Assembly (NCBI RefSeq): GCF_047124445.1 | Contig: NZ_CP138921.1 | Location: 496,001 to 560,000 of the forward strand | Direction of reading: 5' to 3' | DNA from: Shimia sp047124445 | GTDB lineage: Bacteria; Pseudomonadota; Alphaproteobacteria; Rhodobacterales; Rhodobacteraceae | Length of the DNA stretch: 64,000 nucleotides | Shown: positions 48,981 through 60,303 of the stretch, one piece after another | Numbering within the stretch: position 1 is the first letter of the stretch | Layout of the letters: every line of letters starts with the position of its first letter | The notes under the pieces: model-generated | Database searches by the model: none | The model's input: only the letters and a program-made list of their open reading frames with translations | Told to the model about the DNA's origin: nothing | Translations under genes and position numbers: made by a program

Positions 48981-50375
48981 TCAGAGATACAGCATCGAGG
49001 CGACAAGGAAGAAGATCAGCACGCCAAACACATCGTTTGTGGTGGTGATAAAAATGCCGGTCGCCACGGCAGGGTCGAGCTTTAGGGATTTGAGAACAAA
49101 GGGAATAACGGCGCCAATGGTGCCTGCGATGGTGGTCACTAATGTCAGGGCACAGAGGGCAGTGAGGGCCAGATAGGCGGGTGCGTGCAGCGGGATGATC
49201 TGGCTGACCAACAGGACCATGAGCGCGGTGATGCTGCCGATGGAGAGCCCGTTGAGCATGGCGCCCAAGAGTTCGCGAAGGATGCGGCCGCCAAAGTCGC
49301 CGCGCCAGTTTACGCCGGAGGTGAGGGACTGCACAGACACGGTGGAGGCTTGAATGCCTGCGTTGCCGGCGGTGGCCATGACCACGGGGATAAAGCTGGC
49401 CAGCACGGCGGCCTGGGCCAGCGCGTCCTCAAAGGAGCCGATCACACCGGCAGCAAAGCCCGCCCCGCCTAGGCCGCCGAGCAACCATGGCAGACGGCGG
49501 CGCAGGATGGTGAACGGGCTGTCAAACTGTGTGGTGGCGGGGGAAACCGAGCCCATGCGCAGCATGTCTTCTTCGGCCTCTTCGCGGACAATTTCAGCCA
49601 GTTCGCGCGGGGAGATGCCGCCGACGAGCTTGCCAGTGCTGTCGATCACGCCGATGGCGTGCAGGTTTTTGGCGCGTGCCATTGATAGGACGTCTTCGCG
49701 GTCCCAGTCGGCGCTGACCAAAAGCAGTTCCGGGTGCAGGATGTCGCGCAGGATCACGTCGTCGGTGGCGGCCAGTACTTCGCGAAAGCGCAGGAACCCC
49801 AGTGGTTTGCGGTTGACGTCCACCACAAACATCATGTCGATTTTGGCGAGGTTCTGGCTGCGGGCGCGGATGTCCTGGGTTAGCTGTGCGACGGTCCAGT
49901 CTGCTGGGGCCATCAAAACGCCAAGACGCATCACGGTGGCGGCGCTGTCGTCGCGGGCTTGAAGGACAGCGGCGATGGCGTCGGCCTTTGGGTGCGCCGC
50001 GACCAGCTGTGCCGCGAAACTGCGCGGTAGTTCCAGTAGCGTGTCTACGGCCTCATCCTCATCCATCATCGCGATGATGTTGGAGAATGTTGTGAGGGAA
50101 GTTTCTGAGAACAGAACGGCGCGCAGGTCTGGGTCGAGTTCGGCCATGACCTTGAGGCCAAGCGCATCCGGGATCCAGTCAAACATCACGCGGGCGCGGG
50201 CGGGGCGTAGGCGTGTGAGGGCGGCCAATGTGTCGGCCGCAGGCCAGTCTTCGAGTGCTTCCAATAAGGCCGCTTTGTCATCAGCTGCGATCCAGTGATC
50301 GAGCTGTTTTAGCAGCTTGCGGTTGGCCTGTTTGCCGTCCTCTGTGTGGTCGTTGTGCCAAATCATAGAGGGCAT
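48981..50375 (-). CDS. mgtE: Magnesium transporter MgtE
   Basis: The 464-aa product has the full MgtE layout: an N-terminal helical Mg-sensing domain (residues about 20-140), two CBS domains (LGVLMAPADWTVAQLTQDIRA and ILHPELLLVSADWDREDVLSMARAKNLHAIGVID), then five membrane helices. The pore helix region is TAGNAGIQASTVSVQSLTSG, and the last helices hold VATGIFITTTNDVFGVLIFF. It imports Mg2+ and is gated by cytoplasmic Mg2+. The upstream gene is 12 bp away. Full length. Confidence 0.94.
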   Translation of the reverse strand: MPSMIWHNDHTEDGKQANRKLLKQLDHWIAADDKAALLEALEDWPAADTLAALTRLRPARARVMFDWIPDALGLKVMAELDPDLRAVLFSETSLTTFSNIIAMMDEDEAVDTLLELPRSFAAQLVAAHPKADAIAAVLQARDDSAATVMRLGVLMAPADWTVAQLTQDIRARSQNLAKIDMMFVVDVNRKPLGFLRFREVLAATDDVILRDILHPELLLVSADWDREDVLSMARAKNLHAIGVIDSTGKLVGGISPRELAEIVREEAEEDMLRMGSVSPATTQFDSPFTILRRRLPWLLGGLGGAGFAAGVIGSFEDALAQAAVLASFIPVVMATAGNAGIQASTVSVQSLTSGVNWRGDFGGRILRELLGAMLNGLSIGSITALMVLLVSQIIPLHAPAYLALTALCALTLVTTIAGTIGAVIPFVLKSLKLDPAVATGIFITTTNDVFGVLIFFLVASMLYL

Positions 50376-50387
50376 GGCGATTGGCCT

Positions 50388-50951
50388 TTAGCTGGTGAAT
50401 CTTGCGTCCAGAACGGCGAGGTGGTGATCCACCAGCGCGGTCTCGTCTTTGGTCAGTACGCGGTGACGCGGGTATTGTGGATCGGCGCGGTCATGTAGGA
50501 TGGGCGCGTCCCAACCGGTTGTTGTGGCAAAGAAATCCGCCACGCCTTGCTCGCCAAACTCATGCAAGTAGCCTTGGACCACGACGTCCAGATAGCTGAG
50601 CAGAATGGGGTGGCGCATGTCTGCAGGCAGGCCGATGTCGTGGCGGGCGGTGTAAACCGCGATCTCAATCGGATCGCTGATTGGATGGGTGACCTTCGGA
50701 GTGCTGATCACGCGTGTATAGGCAAACTCACGGGCGTCCAGAGCCTCCCAGTCATCGCCTGGAACATGTGCTATAATACCGTCAATGGCGCAGGAGTCGT
50801 CTGGCACAGCAGTAAGAAACGCGATGGGACGCAGGTCGGTGTGACACCACTGCCGCCGCCACCCGTTCAGGCGCGCGGGATGCGCATTCTCGTAAGAATG
50901 CGTGCTGTGGTTCACGAGGCTGCCATAGCCAAAGAAGTAGGAGGCGGTCAT
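50388..50951 (-). CDS. Gamma-glutamylcyclotransferase-like protein
   Basis: The 187-aa product begins SYFFGYGSLVNHSTHSY, the FGYGSL loop of the GGCT/AIG2 fold, and has VPGDDWEALDAREFAYTRV with the catalytic-type Glu in the expected place. Such proteins cleave gamma-glutamyl compounds (glutathione turnover) to 5-oxoproline. It ends 12 bp before the start of mgtE, so the two may be cotranscribed. A FNR-like box lies 20-34 bp upstream. Confidence 0.82.
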   Translation of the reverse strand: MTASYFFGYGSLVNHSTHSYENAHPARLNGWRRQWCHTDLRPIAFLTAVPDDSCAIDGIIAHVPGDDWEALDAREFAYTRVISTPKVTHPISDPIEIAVYTARHDIGLPADMRHPILLSYLDVVVQGYLHEFGEQGVADFFATTTGWDAPILHDRADPQYPRHRVLTKDETALVDHHLAVLDARFTS

Positions 50952-50971
50952 GCCTCCTCCCTACACGTGTG

Positions 50972-50985
50972 TTGATCCATGTCAA
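50972..50985. promoter_or_regulatory. FNR/CRP-family (FnrL or NnrR-type) box
   Basis: TTGATCCATGTCAA matches the FNR consensus TTGAT-N4-ATCAA in nine of ten fixed positions; GTCAA half-sites are common in alphaproteobacterial FnrL sites. It lies between the cyclotransferase gene and the NsrR-type regulator, 72 bp before the latter's ATG. Confidence 0.6.
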
Positions 50986-51056
50986 TGCTATGCGCGGACC
51001 ACTCTGGCACAACCCGCTCACCCATCTGACCGCCGGGACGGACTGAGAGGAAGAGA

Positions 51057-51512
51057 ATGCGGATTACCAAACGGACGAATATTGCCATTCGCGTGCTGAT
51101 GTATTGTACAGCGCACCGTGGCCGCTTGGTGACCAAGCATGAGATTGCCGGGGTGTGCAATGCCTCCGAAAACCATCTGGCGCAGGTTATTCATCAACTG
51201 GCGTTGATGGGGGTTTTGAGCACGCAACGGGGGCGCAATGGCGGGCTTGAGTTGGCGCGGGACCCCAAAGATATCGAGATCGGTGAAATTTTCCGGGCGA
51301 TGGAGGCCACTGTGCCGTTGGCGGAGTGCTTTGCGGATGTGGATAACTCTTGTCCGCTGGTGGAGGCCTGCCGACTGAAGGAAGCGCTGCGCGAGGCGGC
51401 GGAGGCGTTCTACAAACGCTTGGACGTAGTGACACTGGACTCACTGGTGTGTGACAACACCGCGTTGCTGGGCATTCTGGCGCCGGATCCTTGTGGCTCA
51501 AAAGCCAGCTAG
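51057..51512 (+). CDS. Rrf2-family regulator with NsrR-type cluster cysteines
   Basis: The 151-aa product has the Rrf2 HTH (MRITKRTNIAIRVLMYCTAHRGRLVTKHEIAGVCNASENHLAQVIHQL) and three cysteines in ECFADVDNSCPLVEACRLK, the spacing by which NsrR and relatives bind an iron-sulfur cluster sensing nitric oxide. GAGGAAGA precedes ATG 51057. A FNR-like box upstream would make expression depend on low oxygen or NO. No NO reductase or flavohaemoglobin gene is in the window, so targets are unknown. Confidence 0.87.
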   Translation: MRITKRTNIAIRVLMYCTAHRGRLVTKHEIAGVCNASENHLAQVIHQLALMGVLSTQRGRNGGLELARDPKDIEIGEIFRAMEATVPLAECFADVDNSCPLVEACRLKEALREAAEAFYKRLDVVTLDSLVCDNTALLGILAPDPCGSKAS

Positions 51513-51528
51513 AGATGTGATCGCGGGC

Positions 51529-51918
51529 TTAGTGGCGGAAGTCCACGCCTGAGAGGACGATTCCTGCGGCGATTACAACTCCCCAAAACAGACAGGCGAG
51601 GACCGCCATCCAGCGGCCTTTGCGCTGCGCTGGCCAGCGGAATGTGCCAACCAGCAGGGTGAGAAATAAGGCGCCGGCCAAAATGGCCAGCGTTTGCTCC
51701 AACGTTGCACCGGAGGGCAGAGCGGAGAGTTCCGGTAGGTTGAGCCCGAGGTCGTAGCGCAAGCCCCAGATGGCCAGGAGCCCTAGAGCGGTTGCTAAAA
51801 GAACCGCGATTGGTCCTTCCGCTTTGCCGTCGCGCCAGAGTTGTGCGCCTGCGCCAAGGGAGAGCGCGCCGCCAAGGAGGGGGCCGACAAAAAGGATCAA
51901 GGCAATAACCAGCATCAT
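51529..51918 (-). CDS. Hypothetical four-helix membrane protein
   Basis: The 129-aa product has four hydrophobic segments: MMLVIALILFVGPLLGGALSLGAG, IAVLLATALGLLAIWGL, LAILAGALFLTLLVGTF and WMAVLACLFWGVVIAAGIVL, with short polar loops (RDGKAEG, RWPAQRKGR). I do not recognise the family. It stands between the convergent Rrf2 gene and the glycine riboswitch region, on the opposite strand to both. Coding potential looks real from hydropathy and G/C third positions. Confidence 0.7.
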   Translation of the reverse strand: MMLVIALILFVGPLLGGALSLGAGAQLWRDGKAEGPIAVLLATALGLLAIWGLRYDLGLNLPELSALPSGATLEQTLAILAGALFLTLLVGTFRWPAQRKGRWMAVLACLFWGVVIAAGIVLSGVDFRH

Positions 51919-52199
51919 AAAGGTCCTGTTTGGATGGGCGCCTACCTAGGGAGTCGGGCTGAGGAAGCCAAGGTGATTTGCAAAACTGCATGATCGGCGG
52001 TTGCTAAATGTCGTTTCGATAAGGTGGCGTGAAGGTGCAGGTCGCCGTGGAAAGTCGTCTGATTGCGCGGAAAACCTTTTGTTGGTTTGCAATTACTTAC
52101 CGGGCTGGGTGAAGTGTGTCATAACTATTGCTTATCGCGCGATAATCCCCTGCGATATTGAGGCTTGTCAGCTTTGGTTCTGCATACTACGGTGCACGC
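51919..52199. other. Promoter region ahead of the glycine riboswitch
   Basis: No convincing gene is present. Short frames here lack a ribosome-binding site and family resemblance. The promoter of the gcv transcript must lie in this stretch. Confidence 0.6.
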
Positions 52200-52370
52200 C
52201 AAGGTGAATCGGGAGAACTGGACGATCCAGTGCCGAAGGAGCAACCGCCCCGGAAACTCTCAGGCCACAGGGACCGACCACCTTTGAAAACACACTCTGG
52301 AGAGAGGTGTTCGTCAGGACACCCGCCGAAGGGATAACGATCTCAGGCAGTCGGACAGAGGGGGCATCGC
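52200..52370 (+). promoter_or_regulatory. Tandem glycine riboswitch (gcvT type)
   Basis: Two consecutive aptamers are visible. The first (about 52206-52280) has GGGAGA, CCGAAGGAGCAA, AACTCTCAGGCCACAGGGACC. The second (about 52292-52365) has TGGAGAGAGG, CGCCGAAGGGATAA, ATCTCAGGCAGTCGGACAGAGG. These are the conserved cores of the cooperative glycine riboswitch. It ends about 85 bp before gcvT. Possible expression-platform stems follow (CGCGCA/TGCGCG; GGCATC/GATGCC). Confidence 0.95.
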
Positions 52371-52453
52371 ACGCGCAGAACAGTTGCGCGAAAATGGGAT
52401 GCCGGATGTGACCTCCAAACATGGACACGCCCGGAAGGAGAAGGGCGAAGCCT

Positions 52454-53578
52454 ATGGGAGATTTGAAGCGGACACCGCTGTTTGATCTGCATGTTGAGCT
52501 TGGCGCCAAGATGGTTGGGTTTGCGGGCTATGACATGCCTGTGCAGTACCCGCTGGGCGTCATGAAAGAGCACCTGCATTGTCGTGGCGCTGCAGGTTTG
52601 TTTGATGTGAGCCACATGGGGCAGGTTGCGTTGCGGGCCGAGAGCTATGAGGCGGCCGCAAAGGCGTTTGAAACGCTGGTGCCACAGGATGTGATCGGCC
52701 TTGGCGCTGGGCGTCAGCGCTACGGGTTTTTCACCAATGACGCGGGCGGGATCGAGGACGATCTGATGTTTGCCAACCGCGGCGACCATCTGTTTGTGGT
52801 GGTGAATGCGGCCTGTAAAGAAGCGGATATTGCGCGTATGACCGCGGCTTTGTCCCCGGATGTCACGGTGGAAGAGATCACCGACCGTGCGCTTGTGGCG
52901 TTGCAAGGGCCGGCGGCGGAGACCGCTTTGGCGCGGCTGAACCCTGCCGTTGTCGAGATGGCGTTTATGGATTTCACCGAAGTTGAGCTGGATGGCGCGG
53001 CCTGTTGGGTCAGCCGCTCGGGCTACACCGGAGAAGATGGCTATGAGATTTCCATCCCGGAAGCCGACGCGGAAGGCATTTGCCGCAAGCTGTTGGCGAT
53101 GGAAGAGGTGGAAGGCATTGGCCTTGGTGCGCGCGACAGCCTGCGTCTGGAAGGTGGCCTGTGCCTTTATGGCAATGACATTGATGCCGGAACCTCCCCA
53201 GTCGAGGCGGCGCTGACCTGGGCGATCCAGAAAGTGCGTCGCGCGGATGGCGATCGCGCCGGTGGGTTCCCTGGTGCAGACCGCATCTTTGGCGATCTGG
53301 CAGAAGGCGTGGCACGCAAGCGTGTGGGCTTGGCCCCAACAGGCCGGGCGCCGATGCGCGCGGGCACGCAGCTGTTTGCCGCGGCTGAAGGTGGCGAGCC
53401 GATTGGCGAAGTCACCTCCGGCGGATTTGGTCCGACCTACGAAGGTCCGGTGGCCATGGGATATGTCGGCACGGCGCAGGCCGCTGTCGGGACAGAAATT
53501 TTTGGTGAGGTACGGGGTAAGCGTATGCCCGTGACCGTGGCGAAGATGCCGCTGGTGCCTGCCAATTTCAAACGTTGA
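52454..53578 (+). CDS. gcvT: Glycine cleavage system T protein (aminomethyltransferase)
   Basis: The 374-aa product starts GDLKRTPLFDLHVELGAKMVGFAGYDMPVQYP. It has FDVSHMGQ, the folate site around ALQGPAAETAL, SGYTGEDGYEI, and RDSLRLEGGLCLYGNDID. It transfers the aminomethyl carbon from GcvH to tetrahydrofolate, releasing ammonia. I chose ATG 52454 as in homologues; ATG 52421 would add eleven residues. It is the first gene after the riboswitch and leads gcvT-gcvH-gcvP. Confidence 0.97.
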   Translation: MGDLKRTPLFDLHVELGAKMVGFAGYDMPVQYPLGVMKEHLHCRGAAGLFDVSHMGQVALRAESYEAAAKAFETLVPQDVIGLGAGRQRYGFFTNDAGGIEDDLMFANRGDHLFVVVNAACKEADIARMTAALSPDVTVEEITDRALVALQGPAAETALARLNPAVVEMAFMDFTEVELDGAACWVSRSGYTGEDGYEISIPEADAEGICRKLLAMEEVEGIGLGARDSLRLEGGLCLYGNDIDAGTSPVEAALTWAIQKVRRADGDRAGGFPGADRIFGDLAEGVARKRVGLAPTGRAPMRAGTQLFAAAEGGEPIGEVTSGGFGPTYEGPVAMGYVGTAQAAVGTEIFGEVRGKRMPVTVAKMPLVPANFKR

Positions 53579-53596
53579 GCAACAGGAGAGCAAGCA

Positions 53597-53956
53597 ATGA
53601 AATATACCGAAGAGCACGAATGGCTGCGGGTTGAAGGCGACGTTGTGGTTGTGGGCATCACCGAACACGCCAGCGAGCAACTGGGCGATGTGGTGTTTGT
53701 CGAACTGCCAGAAGCGGGCACCGAGGTCACCAAAGACGAAGAAGTCTGTGTGATTGAGTCCGTGAAAGCCGCGTCCGACATTCTGGCGCCGATTGATGGC
53801 GAGATCGTTGAAGTGAACGAGCCGCTGGTTGATGAGCCGGGCAAAGTGAACGATGACCCCATGGAAGGCGCCTGGTTCTTCAAGATCAAGCCGTCCGATC
53901 CGTCCCAGATGGACGACTACATGGACGAGAACGCCTACAAAGAATTCATCGGGTAA
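53597..53956 (+). CDS. gcvH: Glycine cleavage system H protein
   Basis: The 119-aa product is full-length GcvH: KYTEEHEWLRVEGDVVVVGITEHASEQLGDVVFVELPEAG, then the lipoylated Lys57 in CVIESVKAASDILAP, and DGEIVEVNEPLVDEPGKVN. Its lipoyl arm shuttles the aminomethyl group between GcvP, GcvT and dihydrolipoamide dehydrogenase. It follows gcvT by 18 bp with an AGGAGAGC ribosome-binding site. Confidence 0.98.
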   Translation: MKYTEEHEWLRVEGDVVVVGITEHASEQLGDVVFVELPEAGTEVTKDEEVCVIESVKAASDILAPIDGEIVEVNEPLVDEPGKVNDDPMEGAWFFKIKPSDPSQMDDYMDENAYKEFIG

Positions 53957-54101
53957 GCGCATCTGCGCGCGCGAGGCGGGCAACGCCGTTTCGCGCTTCC
54001 TTTGAGTTTCAAAAGAGAATGGTTGGTCCGGCATTGTGTCGGACCGCAGTCTGACTTTTTCTTCGCCGCACCTGTTGCCGCGGATTGTTGAGGAGATGAA
54101 G

Positions 54102-56951
<2,850 letters not shown>

Positions 56952-56968
56952 GTCTCGCAGGATTGGGA

Positions 56969-57030
56969 GAGGGGGCCAGCCCCCTCGCTTGCGACGGCAA
57001 GCACACCCCCGAGATATTTGAAGAATGAGA
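56969..57030 (+). repeat. Two-hairpin GATATTTG element, copy 3
   Basis: Stem GAGGGGG/CCCCCTC (56969-56986) is followed at once by GCTTGC/GCAAGC (56987-57002), then ACCCCCGAGATATTTGAAG and a GAATGAGA tail. The part order matches copies 1 and 2, while the stem sequences differ but still pair. It starts 17 bp after the gcvP stop. Confidence 0.75.
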
Positions 57031-57055
57031 AAGCCGGGTTTGCGCCCGGCTTTTT
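57030..57055. terminator. Bidirectional terminator between gcvP and the ABC permease gene
   Basis: AAAGCCGGG and CCCGGCTTT form a 9-bp stem around TTTGCG, followed by further T on the plus strand. It also fits the end of the convergent permease gene. Confidence 0.85.
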
Positions 57056-57067
57056 CTGTTTGATGGG

Positions 57068-59593
57068 TCAGTCGCGGGCGCGCAGAATTTGCGCAGGGCG
57101 ATTGGCGAGGGAGGGCAGCGCGAAAACCATGCCTGCCAGTAGATTGGCCAGAATGCCTGCGGACAAGATCAGCAGGGCGTTGGGCCAAATCACGTAGAAG
57201 TCGCTTTCCATGACAAAGGTCATCACCGCCCAGCCGCCAGTCAGCCCTACCGCAAGTGCAACCGTGCCAGCCGCCGCCCCAAGCAGCGCAGCGCGCCAAG
57301 CAAAACTCCGCAGCACTTGGGCACGGGTGGCGCCGAGGGTTTTCAGGATCGCGGCCTCATAGGTGCGGGCGGCTTGGCCCGCAGCGGCGGCGCCAAAGAT
57401 CACCAAGAGACCCGTGAGCAGGATGGTCGACGCGCCGTAAGTGGTGGCGTTGGCGAGTTGCGCCACGAGGCTAGAGACCTGTTGTGCCGCGTCGCGCACG
57501 TGGATGGCGGTCACATTGGGGTATTGCTCGGAGACATCCTTGAGCAGGGTCGCTTCACTGTCGGCATCGGCATAGACTGTGGCGATGAAGCTGTGCGGGG
57601 CGCCCGCGAGAGCGGCTTCGTTCATCACAATCACAAAGCCCATGCCTGCGGAAGAGAAATCCACCTCGCGAAAGCTGGTGACCGTGCCGGTGATGTCACG
57701 GCCCAGGATGTTGATGGTCAGCGTGTCGCCCAGTTTCAGCCCCATCTCGAGAGCTTCTTCTTCGGCAAAGCTGATCTGAGGTTCGCCTGCATGATCCGGA
57801 TCCCACCAGGTGCCGGCGGTGAGTTTGGTGTCGGGTGGCATGGCGCCGGCGTAGGTCACGCCACGGTCACCGCGCACAACCCAGTGATCGCCCGCGACCT
57901 CTTTGGCAGGTTGATCATTGATACGGGTGATCACACCGCGCAGCATGGGGGCGGTTTCGACGTTGTGGATGGTGGGTGTGGCGTCCCAATCTGCCTGAAG
58001 GTCGGGCATTTGGTCGCGTTGGATGTCGACGAAGAAGAAGGATGGTGCGACGTCGGGCAGGTCGCGGGCAATGGCGTTGCGAAGGTTGCCGTCCACTTGG
58101 CCGACAGTGGCAAGCACGCTGAGACCAAGGCCGAGGGACAGCACGACCGGGGTGGTTGCGTCGCCCGCACGTCCCAGCGATTGCACGGCCCAGCGGAGTT
58201 CGGGACGGCTGCGCAGACGGGTGGCGAGGCGGCGCAGAAGCGCGCGTAGGCCGGTGGCCGCAAAGGAGAGTGCGATCATGGCGATCATGACGCCGCCAGC
58301 GAACCAAAGCGTGAGATTGATGGAACCGGAAAGCCAGCTGGCGAGGCCGAGCAGGAGGGCAATCAGCAGGCCTACGGCGAGGATGTAACGCGCGGCGGGC
58401 AGGTGGCGGTTTTCGCCAAGTTGATCGCGGAAGAGCGCACTGGGACGGACATTTTCCACCTTTGCCAGGGGCCAGAGGGTGAAAATGGCGGCGGCAAGGG
58501 CACCATAAAGGGCGGCTTCGATCAGAGGGACCGGGTAGAGGCTGAAGCTGGCCGGGAAGGGCAACACGGCTTCGATCAGAGGGCCGAGCAGGATTGGCAG
58601 GAGCGCTCCTAGGACAAGGCCGAGCGAGATGCCTAGCAAAGACACAAAGCCGATTTGCAGGAAATAACTGAGGAAGATCACGCGACGCTCTGCGCCTAGG
58701 CTGCGCAGGGTGGCAATGGTTTCGGTTTTGCGCGAGAGGTAGGCGCGGATGGCGGTGGAGATGCCCACGCCGCCTACAGCAAGACCAGCCAAGCCGACGA
58801 GGATCAGGAAGGCGCCAAAACGTTCAACAAAGCGGGTGATGCCGGGCGCGCCATTGCGACTGTCGCGCCAGCGCAGGCCGGTGCTTTCAAATTTTGCGCG
58901 GGCGTCGGTTTCGAGCGCCGCGAGGTCTGGATTGGGCGGTAGGTCGAGGCGGTAGTGGCTGGTGAAGAGCGTGCCGGCGGCGAGTAGGCCGCTGTTGGCA
59001 AGGTCTTCGGTGCGGACAAAGGCACGGGGGGCGAAGTTGAAGCCGCCTGCGGTGTCGGGTTCGCGATCGAGGCGGGCGGTCAGGATAAATTCTTGGGTGC
59101 CAAGCTGAAAGGTGTCGCCGATGTCGAGCAACAGGCGGTCGGCGAGCAGGCCATGCAGGACTGCACCGGGGAGGGTGGCAGATCCAGCCAGCGCGTCTTG
59201 CCATGAGATGTCAGGGCTTATGTCAACGTTGCCGACAAGTGGGTAGGCGTCATCCACGGATTTGACTTGCGCGAGTGCGCGTTCCGCACCGTCTGTGCGC
59301 GGGACAACCACCATCGAGCGGAAGTCGATGATTTCTGAAGTGGCCTCTGCGTTGTCTGCCATCCACGCCTGTTCTGCGTCAGTGGCGCGGCGGTAAGTGA
59401 AGCTCATTTCAGCGTCGCCGCCCAAGAGCGTTGCGCCTTCCGAGGCGAGGCCGGTTTGGATGGCGCTGCGCACGGAGCCGATGGCGGCAATGGTGGCCAC
59501 GCCCAGAATCAGGCAGGCGAGGAAGACGGTGAAGCCGCGCAGGCCGCCGCGGATTTCACGGCGGGCGATGCGCGTGGCAGCGGTCAGGCTCAT
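57068..59593 (-). CDS. ABC transporter permease, FtsX-like (YbbP type)
   Basis: The 841-aa product has the large YbbP layout. An N-terminal helix (GFTVFLACLILGVATIAAIGSVRSAI) is followed by a periplasmic MacB-like domain. FtsX core helices lie near residues 260-420, then more helices, a second periplasmic domain, and a C-terminal FtsX repeat (ILLTGLLVIFGAAAAGQAARTYEAAILKTLGATRAQVLRSF). It overlaps the ATPase gene by 4 bp. The YbbA-YbbP pair often sits beside TesA; it may extract or sort lipids or lipoproteins, but the substrate is not known. Confidence 0.92.
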   Translation of the reverse strand: MSLTAATRIARREIRGGLRGFTVFLACLILGVATIAAIGSVRSAIQTGLASEGATLLGGDAEMSFTYRRATDAEQAWMADNAEATSEIIDFRSMVVVPRTDGAERALAQVKSVDDAYPLVGNVDISPDISWQDALAGSATLPGAVLHGLLADRLLLDIGDTFQLGTQEFILTARLDREPDTAGGFNFAPRAFVRTEDLANSGLLAAGTLFTSHYRLDLPPNPDLAALETDARAKFESTGLRWRDSRNGAPGITRFVERFGAFLILVGLAGLAVGGVGISTAIRAYLSRKTETIATLRSLGAERRVIFLSYFLQIGFVSLLGISLGLVLGALLPILLGPLIEAVLPFPASFSLYPVPLIEAALYGALAAAIFTLWPLAKVENVRPSALFRDQLGENRHLPAARYILAVGLLIALLLGLASWLSGSINLTLWFAGGVMIAMIALSFAATGLRALLRRLATRLRSRPELRWAVQSLGRAGDATTPVVLSLGLGLSVLATVGQVDGNLRNAIARDLPDVAPSFFFVDIQRDQMPDLQADWDATPTIHNVETAPMLRGVITRINDQPAKEVAGDHWVVRGDRGVTYAGAMPPDTKLTAGTWWDPDHAGEPQISFAEEEALEMGLKLGDTLTINILGRDITGTVTSFREVDFSSAGMGFVIVMNEAALAGAPHSFIATVYADADSEATLLKDVSEQYPNVTAIHVRDAAQQVSSLVAQLANATTYGASTILLTGLLVIFGAAAAGQAARTYEAAILKTLGATRAQVLRSFAWRAALLGAAAGTVALAVGLTGGWAVMTFVMESDFYVIWPNALLILSAGILANLLAGMVFALPSLANRPAQILRARD

Positions 59594-60285
59594 GCGGAGG
59601 CCTCTACCGCTGCCAAAGGCGCATCGATTTGACCGTCGCGCAGGTGGACAACACGCTCGCAGCGTTCGGCCAGCGCATTAGAGTGGGTCACAAGCACCAG
59701 TGTGGTGTCGCGTTTGGCATGCAGGTCAAACAGCAGGTCCATGATGGTTTCGCCGGTGGATTGGTCGAGGTTCCCGGTGGGCTCGTCGGCCAGCAGCAGT
59801 CGTGGCGACGGGGCGCAGGCGCGGGCTAGGGCGACGCGTTGCTGCTCACCGCCGGACATTTGGGAGGGGTAGTGATCCGCGCGGTGGGCAAGGCCGACAG
59901 CTTCGAGTTCCGCTTCGGCGCGCTCCATGGCGTCTTTGCGGCCTGCAAGCTCCAGCGGGGTGGCTACGTTTTCCAGCGCGGTCATGGTTGGGATCAGGTG
60001 GAAGTTCTGAAACACCACACCCATGTTTTCGCGGCGGAAGCGGGCCAGCGCATCCTCATCCATGGCGGAGAGGTCATGATCCAAAGCCGTTATAGTTCCG
60101 GAGGTGGCGCGTTCCAATCCGCCCATCAGCATCAGCAGTGAGGATTTGCCAGACCCAGAGGGGCCAACCAGCGCCAAAGTCTCTTCGGCCTGCACGTCCA
60201 AGGAGATGCCGTGCAAGATTTCTATGCGTCCGGCATTGCTATCCAGCGCCAAAACCGCATCTTGAAGGGAGAGAATGGATGACAT
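59590..60285 (-). CDS. ABC transporter ATP-binding protein (YbbA/LolD type)
   Basis: The 231-aa product has Walker A LALVGPSGSGKSSLLMLMGGLE, signature MSGGEQQRVALARACAPSP, Walker B LLLADEPTGNLDQSTGE and H-loop VLVTHS. PSGSGKSS and NLDQSTG are typical of the MacB/LolD class that drives FtsX-like permeases. Its stop overlaps the YbbP-like start by ATGA. It is divergent from the esterase gene with only 18 bp between, so promoters must overlap. Confidence 0.93.
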   Translation of the reverse strand: MSSILSLQDAVLALDSNAGRIEILHGISLDVQAEETLALVGPSGSGKSSLLMLMGGLERATSGTITALDHDLSAMDEDALARFRRENMGVVFQNFHLIPTMTALENVATPLELAGRKDAMERAEAELEAVGLAHRADHYPSQMSGGEQQRVALARACAPSPRLLLADEPTGNLDQSTGETIMDLLFDLHAKRDTTLVLVTHSNALAERCERVVHLRDGQIDAPLAAVEASA

Positions 60286-60303
60286 GAAAGAGGCCGCCTG
60301 TTG

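Noticed and set aside
52001..52207. 68-codon plus-strand frame upstream of the glycine riboswitch
   Set aside because: It runs into the first riboswitch stem, has no ribosome-binding site or recognisable domain, and is Cys/Trp-rich like random frames.
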